From Planococcus koreensis (GTDB lineage: Bacteria; Bacillota; Bacilli; Bacillales_A; Planococcaceae): DNA of 64,000 nt. The position numbers and the translations under genes are program-made. The first letter of the stretch is position 1. Every line of letters starts with the position of its first letter. The stretch covers positions 46,824 through 110,823 of the forward strand of contig NZ_RQII01000014.1 of NCBI RefSeq assembly GCF_004761975.1, given 5' to 3'. This document shows positions 33,286-44,656 of this stretch, one piece after another. The notes beneath the pieces were generated by a model that saw only the letters and a program-made list of their open reading frames with translations, had not been told where the DNA came from and ran no database searches.

Positions 33286-34428
33286 ATGGTAAAAGGATTG
33301 TATATCCATATCCCATTCTGCCATCAGATTTGCCATTACTGTGATTTCAATAAGGTGTTCTTCAAAGACCAGCCCGTGGATGCGTACATCGATTCGGTTG
33401 GCAAAGAGCTGGCGCTGTGGAAGCAGGAAGGTGCGCTCGATCAGCCGCTTGAGACGATTTTCCTTGGAGGAGGTACGCCGACTTCACTGACACCGGACCA
33501 GCTGCGTAAATTATTGGCGTACGTCCATGAATATGTGCCGATGGCGGAAAATCTGGAATGGACGTCGGAAGCCAATCCGGATGAATTGACGCGCGAGAAG
33601 ATGCAGGTCTTGTTCGATGGCGGCGTCAACCGCTTGAGCATGGGCGTCCAGTCGTTTGATGCTGACTTGTTGAAGCGGCTCGGCCGCACACATAGCAATA
33701 ACGATGTCCACAACGCTGTAAAGGCGGCACGCGAAGTGGGCTTTACGAATATTTCATTCGACTTGATGTACGGTCTTCCTGGCCAGACGATGGAAGAATG
33801 GGAAGATACGCTGCGCCAGGCATTTGAATTCGACTTGCCGCATTTCTCAGCGTATTCGCTGATCATCGAACCGAAAACGGTTTTCTATAACTTGATGACG
33901 AAAGGCAAGCTCAACACGGTGACAGAAGATTTGGAAGCCGATATGTACAATAAGCTGATGAATGAAATGGAAGCGCGTGGTTTGATGCAATACGAGATTT
34001 CGAATTTTGCCCGCCCTGGATTTCATTCCAGGCATAATTTGCTTTACTGGGACAACGCCGAATACATCGGAGTCGGTGCAGGAGCCCATGGCTATGTAAA
34101 CGGCATTCGCTATTCAAACGCCGGCCCGCTGAAAAAATACATGGCGCCGCTCGACGAAGGGCAGCGCCCGGTGTTGAATACGCATGAAGTGCCGGTCCAT
34201 GAAAAGATGGAAGAGGAAATGTTCCTCGGCCTGCGCAAGACGGATGGCGTATCGACCGAACGCTTCCACGAGAAATTCGGCCAGCCGCTCGAAGCGGTCT
34301 ACGGTGGAATCTTGGAGAAAGAAATCGCGAAAGGCAATCTGACTGCTGAAGGCGGCAGCTTGAAGTTGACGCGCCAAGGAAGATTTGTCGGCAACGAAGT
34401 GTTCGAGCAATTTCTATTAGGGGAATAA
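33286..34428 (+). CDS. hemW: Radical SAM heme chaperone HemW
   Basis: A 380-residue radical SAM protein with the cluster motif C12-x3-C16-x2-C19 (PFCHQICHYCDF), FLGGGTPTSL and LDLMYGLPGQT-like downstream segments. It has HemW hallmarks and lacks the extra features of the true coproporphyrinogen III dehydrogenase HemN; HemW-type proteins bind heme and deliver it to acceptors. ATG 33286 follows GAAAGAAGGG. In B. subtilis it follows lepA directly; here the hairpin cluster separates them, so it may have its own promoter. Confidence 0.92.
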   Translation: MVKGLYIHIPFCHQICHYCDFNKVFFKDQPVDAYIDSVGKELALWKQEGALDQPLETIFLGGGTPTSLTPDQLRKLLAYVHEYVPMAENLEWTSEANPDELTREKMQVLFDGGVNRLSMGVQSFDADLLKRLGRTHSNNDVHNAVKAAREVGFTNISFDLMYGLPGQTMEEWEDTLRQAFEFDLPHFSAYSLIIEPKTVFYNLMTKGKLNTVTEDLEADMYNKLMNEMEARGLMQYEISNFARPGFHSRHNLLYWDNAEYIGVGAGAHGYVNGIRYSNAGPLKKYMAPLDEGQRPVLNTHEVPVHEKMEEEMFLGLRKTDGVSTERFHEKFGQPLEAVYGGILEKEIAKGNLTAEGGSLKLTRQGRFVGNEVFEQFLLGE

Positions 34429-34453
34429 ATACGCTGCACGCTAAATATGAAAG

Positions 34454-34488
34454 AGGATAGGCCCGCTAATAGGGTCTATCCTTTTTTA
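34454..34488 (+). terminator. Terminator after hemW
   Basis: AGGATAGGCCC pairs with GGGTCTATCCT (one mismatch) and is followed by a run of T residues. Confidence 0.88.
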
Positions 34489-34544
34489 TTTGGCACAGTC
34501 TTTCCGCATTGCCGAATAAAAATACGAAAAAGAGACCTCATCCG

Positions 34545-34573
34545 TTGACAAGGTTTCTGGAATTTGTTAATTT
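34545..34573 (+). promoter_or_regulatory. Promoter of the hrcA heat-shock operon
   Basis: A perfect TTGACA (34545-34550) and TAATTT (34568-34573) are separated by 17 bp, just upstream of the CIRCE operator. Confidence 0.7.
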
Positions 34574-34583
34574 TAATATAGTC

Positions 34584-34610
34584 TTAGCACTCGAACCTAT
34601 AGAGTGCTAA
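34584..34610 (+). promoter_or_regulatory. CIRCE operator (HrcA binding site)
   Basis: TTAGCACTC (34584-34592), nine spacer bases and GAGTGCTAA (34602-34610) form the perfect CIRCE inverted repeat. HrcA bound here represses the operon until heat shock draws its GroE partner away. Its 3' arm lies 14 bases before the hrcA start, so it is also in the mRNA leader. Confidence 0.97.
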
Positions 34611-34624
34611 CAGAGGTGATGATC

Positions 34625-35656
34625 ATGTTAACAGAACGGCAGTTGCTCATATTGAAAGTAACAGTTGATGATTATATTGAGTCAGCTCAGCCGGTAGGAT
34701 CGAACCAACTATCAAAAAAATCCGAACTTCCATTCAGCCCGGCAACCATCCGCAATGCGATGGCCGACTTGGAAAAGATGGGCTTTCTTGAAAAGACCCA
34801 TACTTCTTCTGGGCGCATCCCGTCTCAAAAGGGGTATCGCTATTATGTCGACCATTTGCTGACGCCGCGTCCGTTGCCGAAGCAGGATATCCTGCAGCTG
34901 CAGTCGATTTTCGATGATAAAATTGCTGAAACGGAAGAAGTTATCAAGCGTTCAGCGATGATTTTATCGGAATTGACCAATTACACGGCGATTCTGCTCG
35001 GCCCCGACGTCCGGAAGCATACGGTGAAAAGGCTGTCGATTGTGCCGCTTGGCGCAGACAGCGCTGTGGCGATTATCGTCACTGATTCGGGCCATGTTGA
35101 AAATCGGGTATTCCCGATCCCTCCTGGCCTTGATCCGTCTGACATCGAGAAGATGGTGAACATCTTGAACGAGCGGCTGGCAGGTGTTTCGTTGAACGAC
35201 TTGCACATGCGGCTCGAACAGGAAACCTTGTCGATATTCAGGCAGCATATCAACCGCTATGCCGAACTTTTTACAACTTTCCGGCAAGCGGTCGTGTTGC
35301 CGCATGAAGACAATGTCTATTATGCGGGCAAGCTGAATATCCTGAAACAGCCGGATTTCCATGACATCCATAAAATCAGAAGCTTGATGGATGTTATGGA
35401 AGAATCGAAGCACATTCCGATGATCATGCCAGCCGGCAGCCTCGGACTCCAGATTCGCATTGGCTCGGAAAACACCTTGTCTGCGATGGAAGATTGCAGC
35501 GTGATTACCGTCGCTTATGCGATCGGGGAGGAACAGACAGGTTCGATCGCGATAGTAGGGCCGAAGCGCATGGATTACAAACGAGTCGTGACGCTTCTGG
35601 ATACGCTGAGCGGCGACTTGTCTAAAGAACTGACCCGGTTATTGCGGGGCAAGTGA
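34625..35656 (+). CDS. hrcA: Heat-inducible transcription repressor HrcA
   Basis: A 343-residue class I heat-shock repressor. The N-terminal winged helix (MLTERQLLILKVTVDDYIES, then PATIRNAMADLEKMGFLEKT) and the GAF-like effector domain are present. It binds the CIRCE just upstream, so the operon is autoregulated. ATG 34625 is chosen because GAGGTG lies six bases before it; upstream in-frame GTG and ATG codons overlap CIRCE or the ribosome binding site. Confidence 0.96.
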   Translation: MLTERQLLILKVTVDDYIESAQPVGSNQLSKKSELPFSPATIRNAMADLEKMGFLEKTHTSSGRIPSQKGYRYYVDHLLTPRPLPKQDILQLQSIFDDKIAETEEVIKRSAMILSELTNYTAILLGPDVRKHTVKRLSIVPLGADSAVAIIVTDSGHVENRVFPIPPGLDPSDIEKMVNILNERLAGVSLNDLHMRLEQETLSIFRQHINRYAELFTTFRQAVVLPHEDNVYYAGKLNILKQPDFHDIHKIRSLMDVMEESKHIPMIMPAGSLGLQIRIGSENTLSAMEDCSVITVAYAIGEEQTGSIAIVGPKRMDYKRVVTLLDTLSGDLSKELTRLLRGK

Positions 35657-35675
35657 ACAAAAGGAGGAACTGGAT

Positions 35676-36266
35676 TTGGCTAAGAAAAAACAAGCTCCAA
35701 AAACCGAAGAAACGATTACAGAAGACGTATTGCAGGAAGAATCGGTTGCGGCCGGCGAAACAATCGCGGAGCCAGCCGATGCAGAGGCGCCTGAAGCGGC
35801 TGCCGAAGAACCAGCAGTGGATGAAACAGAAAAACTGCGCGAAGAACTGGAAGCAGAACGCAATAAATACCTGCGCCTGATGGCGGATTTCGATAATTAC
35901 AAGCGCCGGGCGGTCAAAGACCGGCAGGAAGCGGAAAAATTCCGTGCCCAGTCGGTGCTGGTGGATCTTCTTCCGGTCCTTGATAATTTCGAACGTGCCC
36001 TAGCAATGGGGACGGGGAGCGAAGAATCGTCTTCTTTATTAAAAGGAGTCGAAATGGTCCAGAAATCATTGCTTGAAGCGGTCAAACGCGAAGGGCTTGA
36101 AGAAATCAAATCGGTCGGGGAAGCATTCGATCCGAATATCCATCAAGCTGTCATGCAGGAAAAAGATGATTCGGCTGAAGCGGGTTCTGTCTTAATGGAA
36201 CTCCAAAAAGGGTATACACTCAAAGGCAGAGTGCTTCGTCCGGCAATGGTAAAAGTAAACGAATAA
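35676..36266 (+). CDS. grpE: Nucleotide exchange factor GrpE
   Basis: A 196-residue DnaK co-chaperone. A long acidic N-terminal tail (to about residue 50) leads into the coiled coil (EKLREELEAERNKYLRLMAD) and the C-terminal beta domain ending LKGRVLRPAMVKVNE. It releases ADP from DnaK. The start is TTG 35676, seven bases behind AAGGAGGAA. It lies 19 bases after hrcA and 23 bases before dnaK. Confidence 0.96.
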   Translation: MAKKKQAPKTEETITEDVLQEESVAAGETIAEPADAEAPEAAAEEPAVDETEKLREELEAERNKYLRLMADFDNYKRRAVKDRQEAEKFRAQSVLVDLLPVLDNFERALAMGTGSEESSSLLKGVEMVQKSLLEAVKREGLEEIKSVGEAFDPNIHQAVMQEKDDSAEAGSVLMELQKGYTLKGRVLRPAMVKVNE

Positions 36267-36289
36267 AAACAGTAATGGAGGAATTTTAA

Positions 36290-38116
<1,827 letters not shown>

Positions 38117-38122
38117 AAACAT

Positions 38123-38160
38123 GAAAAAGTCAAAGCAAAGCAAGCTGCTTTGGCTTTTTC
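38123..38160 (+). terminator. Terminator or attenuator between dnaK and dnaJ
   Basis: GAAAAAGTCAAAGCA and TGCTTTGGCTTTTTC form a long stem with one mismatch. The T-rich 3' arm leads to partial termination at most; an internal promoter follows. Confidence 0.75.
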
Positions 38161-38167
38161 AATGTCT

Positions 38168-38196
38168 TTGCAACCGCAATTAGAACCGTGTACAAT
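38168..38196 (+). promoter_or_regulatory. Internal promoter before dnaJ
   Basis: TTGCAA (38168-38173) and TACAAT (38191-38196) are separated by 17 bp and lie 30 bp before dnaJ. Confidence 0.65.
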
Positions 38197-38226
38197 AACA
38201 GTTGATTGCAAGAGGGAGAGTGACGT

Positions 38227-39339
38227 ATGAACAAGCGAGATTATTACGAGGTGCTTGGGGTATCCAAGACAGCTTCTAAAGAAGAAATAAAAAAAGCGTA
38301 CCGGAAATTGTCGAAGCAATTCCACCCGGATATCAATAAAGAAGCGGACGCTTCTGAAAAATTCCAGGAAGTGAAAGAAGCATACGAAATGCTGAGCGAC
38401 GACCAGAAACGTGCGCAATATGACCAATTCGGCCATCAGGATCCAAACCAAGGATTTGGCGGCGGCGGTGCTGACGGTTTCGGATTCGAAGATATTTTCA
38501 GCACGTTTTTCGGCGGCGGCACAAGACGCCGCGACCCGAATGCACCAAGAAAAGGCGACGATCTCCAGTATTCGATGACAATCGAATTCATGGACGCCGT
38601 ATTCGGAAAAGAAACGGAAATTGAATTGCCGAAAGACGAAACATGCGGAACCTGCCACGGCTCAGGCGCAAAACCAGGCACGAAGCCGAAAACTTGTCCG
38701 TATTGCGAAGGTTCCGGCCAATTGAATGTTGCACAGGATACGCCGTTCGGCCGCATGGTCAACCGACGTGCTTGCCATCATTGCCAAGGGTCAGGCCAAA
38801 TCATCGAGGAGAAATGCACGACTTGCCGCGGTGAAGGGACAGTCCGCAAAACGAAAAAAATCAAAGTCACCATTCCTGCAGGCGTGGACGATGGCCAGCA
38901 ATTGCGCGTATCGGGCCAAGGCGGCGCCGGCGTCAATGGAGGACCAGCTGGAGATCTCTATGTCGTATTCCGCGTCAAACCGCATAAGGAATTCGAACGT
39001 GAAGGCGACGACATCTATTTGGATCTGCCGATCACATTTGCACAGGCAGCACTTGGAGACGAAATTGAAGTGCCGACTGTTTCGGGCAAAGTGAAGCTTA
39101 AAATTCCTGCCGGCACTCAAAGCGGCGCACGTTTCCGCTTGAAAGGCAAAGGCGTCAAAAATGTACACGGCTATGGCACTGGAGACCAGCACATTGTCAT
39201 CCGCGTCAAAACACCGACGAAACTCAACGAGCGCCAAAAACAATTGCTTCGAGAGTTTGCTGAAATCAGCGGTGACATTCCGGAAGAGCAAGGCAGTTCG
39301 CTTTTCGATAAAATCAAACGCACCATAAAAGGTGAATAA
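38227..39339 (+). CDS. dnaJ: Chaperone DnaJ (Hsp40)
   Basis: A 370-residue type I J-protein. The J domain carries HPD at residues 33-35 (QFHPDINKE), followed by a Gly/Phe-rich region, four zinc-binding CxxCxGxG repeats ([32 protein letters not shown]) and the C-terminal substrate domain. It stimulates DnaK ATPase. ATG 38227 follows AGGGAGAG. Expression may come both from the CIRCE-controlled operon and from the promoter just upstream. Confidence 0.97.
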   Translation: MNKRDYYEVLGVSKTASKEEIKKAYRKLSKQFHPDINKEADASEKFQEVKEAYEMLSDDQKRAQYDQFGHQDPNQGFGGGGADGFGFEDIFSTFFGGGTRRRDPNAPRKGDDLQYSMTIEFMDAVFGKETEIELPKDETCGTCHGSGAKPGTKPKTCPYCEGSGQLNVAQDTPFGRMVNRRACHHCQGSGQIIEEKCTTCRGEGTVRKTKKIKVTIPAGVDDGQQLRVSGQGGAGVNGGPAGDLYVVFRVKPHKEFEREGDDIYLDLPITFAQAALGDEIEVPTVSGKVKLKIPAGTQSGARFRLKGKGVKNVHGYGTGDQHIVIRVKTPTKLNERQKQLLREFAEISGDIPEEQGSSLFDKIKRTIKGE

Positions 39340-39354
39340 AGGAGCCAGTCCTAC

Positions 39355-40296
39355 ATGAAATGGTCAGAACTAGCAATCCATACGACAAATGAAGCCGTTG
39401 AACCCGTTTCCAATATTTTGCACGAAGCGGGTGCGAGCGGCGTCGTCATCGAAGATGCGGAGGATTTGACGAAAGAGCGCGAATACAAATTCGGCGAAAT
39501 CTATTCGCTGAATCCGGATGATTTCCCGAAAGAAGGCGTCATCCTGAAAGCGTATCTGCCCGTCAACAGCTTTTTGGGAGAAACGGTTGAGGCCATTAAA
39601 TTGGCGATCAATAACCTGGTTTCGTATGACATCAATATCGGAGCCAATGTTGTGACGATCAGTGAAGTGAACGAAGAGGAATGGGCAACTGCATGGAAAA
39701 AATATTACCATCCGGTCAAAATTTCCCAACGCTTTACAATCGTCCCGACATGGGAAACCTATGAACCGGTTTCAAGCGATGAATTGATCATTGAACTGGA
39801 TCCGGGAATGGCGTTTGGCACCGGCACACATCCGACGACGGTCATGAGCCTGCAGGCGCTTGAAAAGACAGTGAAGCCTGGGCAGCGCGTCATTGACGTC
39901 GGCACGGGCTCAGGTGTCTTGGCGATTGGCGCGGCATTGCTCGGCGCTTCCCATGTGCATGCATTGGATTTGGACGATATTGCCGTCACTGCTGCAAAAA
40001 TCAACGTCAAACTCAATAAGGTCCAGGACCGCACAACGGTCGTTCAAGGCAATTTGCTGGATACGATCAAAGAGCCTGGAGATGTCGTTGTTGCCAATAT
40101 TTTGGCCGAAATCATCATTTCCTTCACTGATGATGCGTTTCAAGTGGTAAAACCAGGCGGCCATTACATCACTTCCGGCATCATTTCCGCTAAAAAGAAT
40201 GATGTGAAAGAAGCGCTTGAAGCATCTGGCTTTGTCGTTGAAGACATCATGATGATGGAAGACTGGGTAACGATTATTTCAAAAAAACCGGAATAA
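39355..40296 (+). CDS. prmA: Ribosomal protein L11 methyltransferase
   Basis: A 313-residue SAM-dependent enzyme that trimethylates ribosomal protein uL11. The substrate-recognition N-terminal domain is followed by [14 protein letters not shown] and the SAM motif [15 protein letters not shown], then [10 protein letters not shown]. It starts 15 bases after dnaJ behind AAAGGAGCC. The dnaJ-prmA-rsmE order is the usual Bacillus arrangement. Confidence 0.96.
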   Translation: MKWSELAIHTTNEAVEPVSNILHEAGASGVVIEDAEDLTKEREYKFGEIYSLNPDDFPKEGVILKAYLPVNSFLGETVEAIKLAINNLVSYDINIGANVVTISEVNEEEWATAWKKYYHPVKISQRFTIVPTWETYEPVSSDELIIELDPGMAFGTGTHPTTVMSLQALEKTVKPGQRVIDVGTGSGVLAIGAALLGASHVHALDLDDIAVTAAKINVKLNKVQDRTTVVQGNLLDTIKEPGDVVVANILAEIIISFTDDAFQVVKPGGHYITSGIISAKKNDVKEALEASGFVVEDIMMMEDWVTIISKKPE

Positions 40297-40308
40297 CGGG
40301 GTGCGGAA

Positions 40309-41046
40309 ATGCAGAGATATTTCATAGAAGGCAAATTTCCCGATAACCGAATAATAACCATAACTGGCGATGATGCGAAGCACATCGCCAAAGTTATGCG
40401 CCAAAGCATCGGGGATCAATTTATCGCAGTCATTGAAGAAACAGCTTTTCTTGCAACGATCCAGGCGGCAGATTTTGATATTGAAGCAAAAGTCGGTTCG
40501 GCAATCGAAACGGAAGTGGAAATGCCGAAACGGGTGGCGATTGCTTGTGGATTGCCGAAAGGCGACAAACTTGATTTGATTGTCCAAAAAGCGACAGAAC
40601 TCGGCATGTACGAAATGATTCCGTTTGCGGCAGAGCGGTCCATCGTCAAATGGGATGCGGGAAAAAGCGAAAAGAAACGCAGCCGGCTCGAGAAGATTGC
40701 CAAAGAAGCGGCAGAACAATCTCACCGGACGCACATCCCGCAGATACATAACGTCCATAGCTTCAAGCAGTTGGTGGAGAAGGCTGCGGACTTTGACGCT
40801 GTCATCGTCGCTTATGAAGAAGAGGCGCGAGAAGGCGCTAGAACGCGGTTTGCTGAAATTTTAAAATCAATGTATGATAAAAGTTCATTCCTATTGATAT
40901 TCGGTCCGGAAGGCGGAATTTCAGAAAATGAAGTGGTGGCCTTGAAACAAAATGGTGCGATCTTCACTTCTCTTGGGCCGCGCATCTTGCGAACCGAAAC
41001 GGCTCCTTTATATGCATTGGCTGCAATGTCTTATGAATTTGAGTGA
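40309..41046 (+). CDS. rsmE: 16S rRNA (uracil1498-N3)-methyltransferase RsmE
   Basis: A 245-residue SPOUT-family enzyme. An N-terminal PUA-like part (MQRYFIEGKFPD) leads into the trefoil-knot domain with IVQKATELG, LLIFGPEGGISENEV and LGPRILRTETA, the family signature. It starts 12 bases after prmA. The mtaB gene expected next in B. subtilis is not present; deoC follows instead. Confidence 0.95.
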   Translation: MQRYFIEGKFPDNRIITITGDDAKHIAKVMRQSIGDQFIAVIEETAFLATIQAADFDIEAKVGSAIETEVEMPKRVAIACGLPKGDKLDLIVQKATELGMYEMIPFAAERSIVKWDAGKSEKKRSRLEKIAKEAAEQSHRTHIPQIHNVHSFKQLVEKAADFDAVIVAYEEEAREGARTRFAEILKSMYDKSSFLLIFGPEGGISENEVVALKQNGAIFTSLGPRILRTETAPLYALAAMSYEFE

Positions 41047-41088
41047 TTGAATGACAACTAATTCGAAAAACAGAATGGAGTTTTGAAC

Positions 41089-41757
41089 ATGACAAACATC
41101 GCATCTTATATCGACCACACATTATTAAAGCCTGAGGCGACAAAAGAACAGATTGTCAAACTATGCCAAGAGGCTGCTGAATATAAATTTGCTTCGGTCT
41201 GCGTCAACCCTGCATGGGTATCGCTATCAGCCAAAGAATTGTCTGACAGCCCAGTTAAAGTCTGCACAGTAATCGGCTTCCCGCTTGGCGCATCGACTTC
41301 AGAAACAAAAGCGTTCGAAACAGCTGACGCAATTGCGAAAGGCGCGGAAGAAATCGATATGGTCATCAACATCGGCGCATTGAAGAGCGGCGACGAAGAA
41401 CTTGTGAAAAACGACATCAAAGCGGTCGTTGAAGCAGCAAAAGGCAAAGCGATCGTCAAAGTGATCATCGAAACCTGCCTATTGACTGATGAAGAGAAAG
41501 CAGTTGCTTCACGCTTGTCGAAAGAAGCGGGCGCAGATTTCGTCAAAACTTCTACCGGCTTCTCTACTGGCGGAGCAACAGTAGCGGATGTTAAGCTAAT
41601 GCGCGAAACGGTCGGTCCGGACCTGGGCGTAAAAGCATCTGGCGGCGTAAGAAGCCTTGAAGATCTTCAAGCAATGATCGATGCTGGAGCGACTCGCATC
41701 GGCGCCAGCTCTGGCGTGCAGATCATGCAGGGGCTAACTTCAAATTCCGATTATTAA
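41089..41757 (+). CDS. deoC: Deoxyribose-phosphate aldolase
   Basis: A 222-residue class I aldolase that cleaves 2-deoxyribose 5-phosphate in deoxynucleoside catabolism. It begins [20 protein letters not shown], has the Schiff-base Lys in [11 protein letters not shown] and the second Lys in [12 protein letters not shown], and ends with the [20 protein letters not shown] segment. ATG 41089 follows TGGAG by eight bases. It occupies the place where B. subtilis has the tRNA methylthiotransferase gene mtaB. Confidence 0.96.
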   Translation: MTNIASYIDHTLLKPEATKEQIVKLCQEAAEYKFASVCVNPAWVSLSAKELSDSPVKVCTVIGFPLGASTSETKAFETADAIAKGAEEIDMVINIGALKSGDEELVKNDIKAVVEAAKGKAIVKVIIETCLLTDEEKAVASRLSKEAGADFVKTSTGFSTGGATVADVKLMRETVGPDLGVKASGGVRSLEDLQAMIDAGATRIGASSGVQIMQGLTSNSDY

Positions 41758-41760
41758 GTA

Positions 41761-41789
41761 TTGACCTTAGATAGGGATTGCGTTATAAT
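41761..41789 (+). promoter_or_regulatory. Promoter of rpsU
   Basis: TTGACC (41761-41766) and a perfect TATAAT (41784-41789) are separated by 17 bp, starting four bases after the deoC stop codon. Confidence 0.8.
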
Positions 41790-41852
41790 TTTATAGTATA
41801 TAACACTAGTTGTTATCTGCTTCAACGTGTGTTCGGAGGGAGGGAAAAAGAG

Positions 41853-42026
41853 ATGACAAAAACAACTGTTCGTAAAAACGAATCAATTGAAGATGCTCTT
41901 CGCCGCTTCAAACGCACTGTTTCTAAATCCGGAACAATGCAAGAGGTAAGAAAGCGCGAGTATTATGATAAACCGAGCGTGAAACGCAAACTGAAATCAG
42001 AAGCTGCGCGTAAACGTAAATTTTAA
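41853..42026 (+). CDS. rpsU: 30S ribosomal protein S21 (bS21)
   Basis: A 57-residue very basic protein, [20 protein letters not shown] onward, ending [12 protein letters not shown], unmistakably bS21. ATG 41853 follows a strong GGAGGGAGGG. It has its own promoter and terminator. The yqeY gene that usually follows in Bacillus is absent here. Confidence 0.97.
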   Translation: MTKTTVRKNESIEDALRRFKRTVSKSGTMQEVRKREYYDKPSVKRKLKSEAARKRKF

Positions 42027-42073
42027 TTGACTTTACTTTAAAATTGACTATTAAAAAATATGAACGACAGCCT

Positions 42074-42109
42074 AAACCGTCTGCACATTCTATGTGCAGG
42101 CGGTTTTTC
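42074..42109 (+). terminator. Terminator after rpsU
   Basis: AAACCGTCTGCACA pairs with TGTGCAGGCGGTTT (one G-T pair) around a 5-nt loop, followed by T residues. Confidence 0.92.
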
Positions 42110-42252
42110 TATATCTTTTTTTTGCACGTGGCCACAACTTGCCTCCAGCCGTTCATAATTTCATCACTCTTTGCCGGAAGCGCTCCGTTTTGTAAGCGCA
42201 TTCTTTCGTTTTCACGAAATGTTTCATTTATAATAGAATTATCAGCGGAATG

Positions 42253-42278
42253 TGAAACCATTTCCGCTGCTGTACGTA
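42253..42278 (+). promoter_or_regulatory. Sigma-W-type (ECF) promoter of nfeD-floA-yqfB
   Basis: TGAAAC (42253-42258), a 16-bp spacer and CGTA (42275-42278) match the published B. subtilis sigma-W consensus exactly. The B. subtilis counterpart yqeZ-yqfA-yqfB is a known sigma-W operon, which supports the assignment. Confidence 0.85.
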
Positions 42279-42314
42279 GAATAAGACAGCAGTAAAATGA
42301 AAGGAGCGATTCCT

Positions 42315-43640
42315 TTGCGCAGCGTCAAAGCCTTTGTGGCTTTTGGATTTCTGTTATTATCTTTTGCAATGCTGCTGCCGGCGTTCAATGCGGCTGGACC
42401 CACTGTTTATGTTGTACCGATTGAAGATGAGGTCGAGCGGGGCTTGCAGGCGTTCATTGAACGTGCGCTTGAGGAAGCGGAAGACGCGGATGCGGAAGCG
42501 GTCATTTTCGAAATCGATACGCCGGGCGGATTTGTTAACGCAGCAGATGGCATTGCCAGACTGTTGAGCGACACTAAGCTCGAGACCATCGCTTTTGTCA
42601 ACCGGGATGCTTTGTCGGCCGGTGCGTTTCTGGCATTGAATGCGGATGAAATCTACATGCATCCCAATAGCCGTATGGGCGCTGCACAAGTGATCGACCA
42701 AGCGGGCAATGCGGCCGGAGACAAAGCGAACAGCGCTTGGCTCTCGTCAATGGAAAATGCTGCCGCTTCGTCAGGGCGCGATCCGCTATACGCATTGGCA
42801 ATGGCGGATGCTGGAATCGACTTGCCTGAACTGCAGGCGGCTGAAGGGCAACTGTTGACCTTGAACGCTGCCGAAGCCCGGGAAGTGGGCTATTCGGAAG
42901 GGATAGTTTCTTCTATAGAAGAATTGCTGACGGCGAAAGGATGGCAGGATGCACAATTAGTTGCCGTAGATGAAACCTTTTCCGAGACATTGGCCAGGTT
43001 TTTGACGAATCCTGTTGTCGTCCCATTTCTGCTGTCGATTGCGGCGCTCGGCTTGCTGCTTGAATTATTTACACCGGGGGTCGGCATTCCAGGATTCATG
43101 GGCTTGCTCTCATTGATGCTTTTCTTTTATGGGCATTTGGTGGCAGGGTTGGCCGGCTACGAATCAATCGTCCTGCTGGTCATCGGACTGGGTCTGTTGA
43201 TCACCGAGTTTTTTGTGCCGGGAGGCATTGCCGGCATTTTGGGCATTGCAGCAGTGCTCGGCAGCATCTTTTTGGCTGGTGGAGATCCGATGGCCACGGC
43301 CATCTCAATTCTTATTGCAATGATAGCAGCTACAGCAGGGATGGTGATTATAGTGAAATTTTTCGGCAAACGGCCGCATTTATTCAAGCGGCTGATTTTA
43401 ACGGATGCAACCGATACGAAAAGCGGCTATGTATCAGCGGTCAACCGTCCGGAGCTTGTCGGCCGGCTAGCGATGACAGCAACAGCATTACGGCCTTCTG
43501 GAACGATCAAACTTGACGATGAATGGATAGATGCTGTCTCAGATGGCCGCTTTATCGATCCTAAAACGCAAGTGAAGATCATCAAGGTCGAAGGGTCGCG
43601 GATCGTTGTCCGCGAACTTGAAAAAGAAGAGGAGGAATAA
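42315..43640 (+). CDS. nfeD: NfeD-family membrane protease-like protein (YqeZ)
   Basis: A 441-residue protein with a signal or anchor segment (AFVAFGFLLLSFAMLLPAF), a ClpP/crotonase-like serine protease domain (FEIDTPGGFVNAADGIARLL, then NRDALSAGAFLALNADEIYM), four or five membrane helices and a C-terminal OB-fold NfeD domain. NfeD proteins work with flotillins in membrane microdomains. TTG 42315, eight bases behind AAAGGAG, is preferred; an ATG at 42297 precedes the ribosome binding site. Control by the sigma-W promoter suggests a role in envelope stress. Confidence 0.9.
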   Translation: MRSVKAFVAFGFLLLSFAMLLPAFNAAGPTVYVVPIEDEVERGLQAFIERALEEAEDADAEAVIFEIDTPGGFVNAADGIARLLSDTKLETIAFVNRDALSAGAFLALNADEIYMHPNSRMGAAQVIDQAGNAAGDKANSAWLSSMENAAASSGRDPLYALAMADAGIDLPELQAAEGQLLTLNAAEAREVGYSEGIVSSIEELLTAKGWQDAQLVAVDETFSETLARFLTNPVVVPFLLSIAALGLLLELFTPGVGIPGFMGLLSLMLFFYGHLVAGLAGYESIVLLVIGLGLLITEFFVPGGIAGILGIAAVLGSIFLAGGDPMATAISILIAMIAATAGMVIIVKFFGKRPHLFKRLILTDATDTKSGYVSAVNRPELVGRLAMTATALRPSGTIKLDDEWIDAVSDGRFIDPKTQVKIIKVEGSRIVVRELEKEEEE

Positions 43641-43643
43641 TTT

Positions 43644-44630
43644 ATGGGTATTGAAGCAATTGGATTAGGTGCAATAATTATCGGCATTATCATCGTACTC
43701 GCAATATTCTTCACGTTTGTGCCGATCACGCTTTGGATTTCGGCATTAGCTGCAGGCGTCAGAATCAGCATTTTCACGTTAATAGGGATGCGCCTGCGCC
43801 GCGTTATTCCATCACGCATCGTCAACCCGTTGATCAAAGCATCAAAAGCGGGATTGACAGTCACCATCAACCAATTGGAAAGCCATTACTTGGCGGGCGG
43901 TAACGTCGACCGCGTCGTTAACGCATTGATCGCGGCTCACCGTGCGAACATCGAATTGCCGTTCGAACGTGCAGCGGCAATCGACCTTGCAGGGCGTGAC
44001 GTTTTGGAAGCCGTACAAATGTCGGTAAATCCGAAAGTCATCGAAACGCCATTTATCGCAGGTGTTGCGATGGACGGAATTGAAGTAAAAGCGAAAGCCA
44101 GAATCACAGTACGCGCGAACATCGACCGCCTTGTCGGTGGTGCGGGCGAAGAAACGATCGTAGCCCGTGTCGGCGAAGGGATTGTCTCGACACTCGGTTC
44201 AAGCTCAAGCCATAAAAAAGTTCTTGAAAATCCGGATTTGATTTCGCAAACGGTTCTTGGCAAAGGGCTCGATTCAGGTACAGCATTTGAAATCCTGTCG
44301 ATCGATATTGCAGATGTGGATATCGGCAAAAACATCGGCGCAGAACTTCAGACAGAACAAGCAGAAGCCGATAAGAAAATCGCTCAGGCGAAAGCCGAAG
44401 AACGCCGCGCAATGGCTGTTGCCAGCGAGCAGGAAATGAAAGCCAAAGTTGTCGAAATGAGAGCGAAAGTTGTCGAAGCGGAAGCGGAAGTTCCAATGGC
44501 GATGTCAGAAGCACTCCGTGCTGGCAATTTCGGTGTCATGGATTACATCAATTATAAAAACGTCCAAGCGGACACAAGCATGAGAGATTCAATTGCACGG
44601 ACCGGCTCGGATAAATCAGACGATAAATAA
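43644..44630 (+). CDS. floA: Flotillin-like protein FloA (YqfA)
   Basis: A 328-residue SPFH/flotillin-like protein with an N-terminal hydrophobic hairpin ([20 protein letters not shown], then [11 protein letters not shown]), the SPFH-like domain and a C-terminal Ala/Glu/Lys-rich coiled coil ([20 protein letters not shown]). FloA organises lipid microdomains in B. subtilis and gives resistance to membrane-active agents. It starts three bases after nfeD, so they are one operon. Confidence 0.95.
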   Translation: MGIEAIGLGAIIIGIIIVLAIFFTFVPITLWISALAAGVRISIFTLIGMRLRRVIPSRIVNPLIKASKAGLTVTINQLESHYLAGGNVDRVVNALIAAHRANIELPFERAAAIDLAGRDVLEAVQMSVNPKVIETPFIAGVAMDGIEVKAKARITVRANIDRLVGGAGEETIVARVGEGIVSTLGSSSSHKKVLENPDLISQTVLGKGLDSGTAFEILSIDIADVDIGKNIGAELQTEQAEADKKIAQAKAEERRAMAVASEQEMKAKVVEMRAKVVEAEAEVPMAMSEALRAGNFGVMDYINYKNVQADTSMRDSIARTGSDKSDDK

Positions 44631-44656
44631 CAGCCGCCGGCAAAGGAGGTTTTCGC

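Noticed and set aside
42044..42295. Possible 83-codon gene after rpsU
   Set aside because: It spans the rpsU terminator and the sigma-W promoter, lacks a ribosome binding site and has no recognisable protein character.
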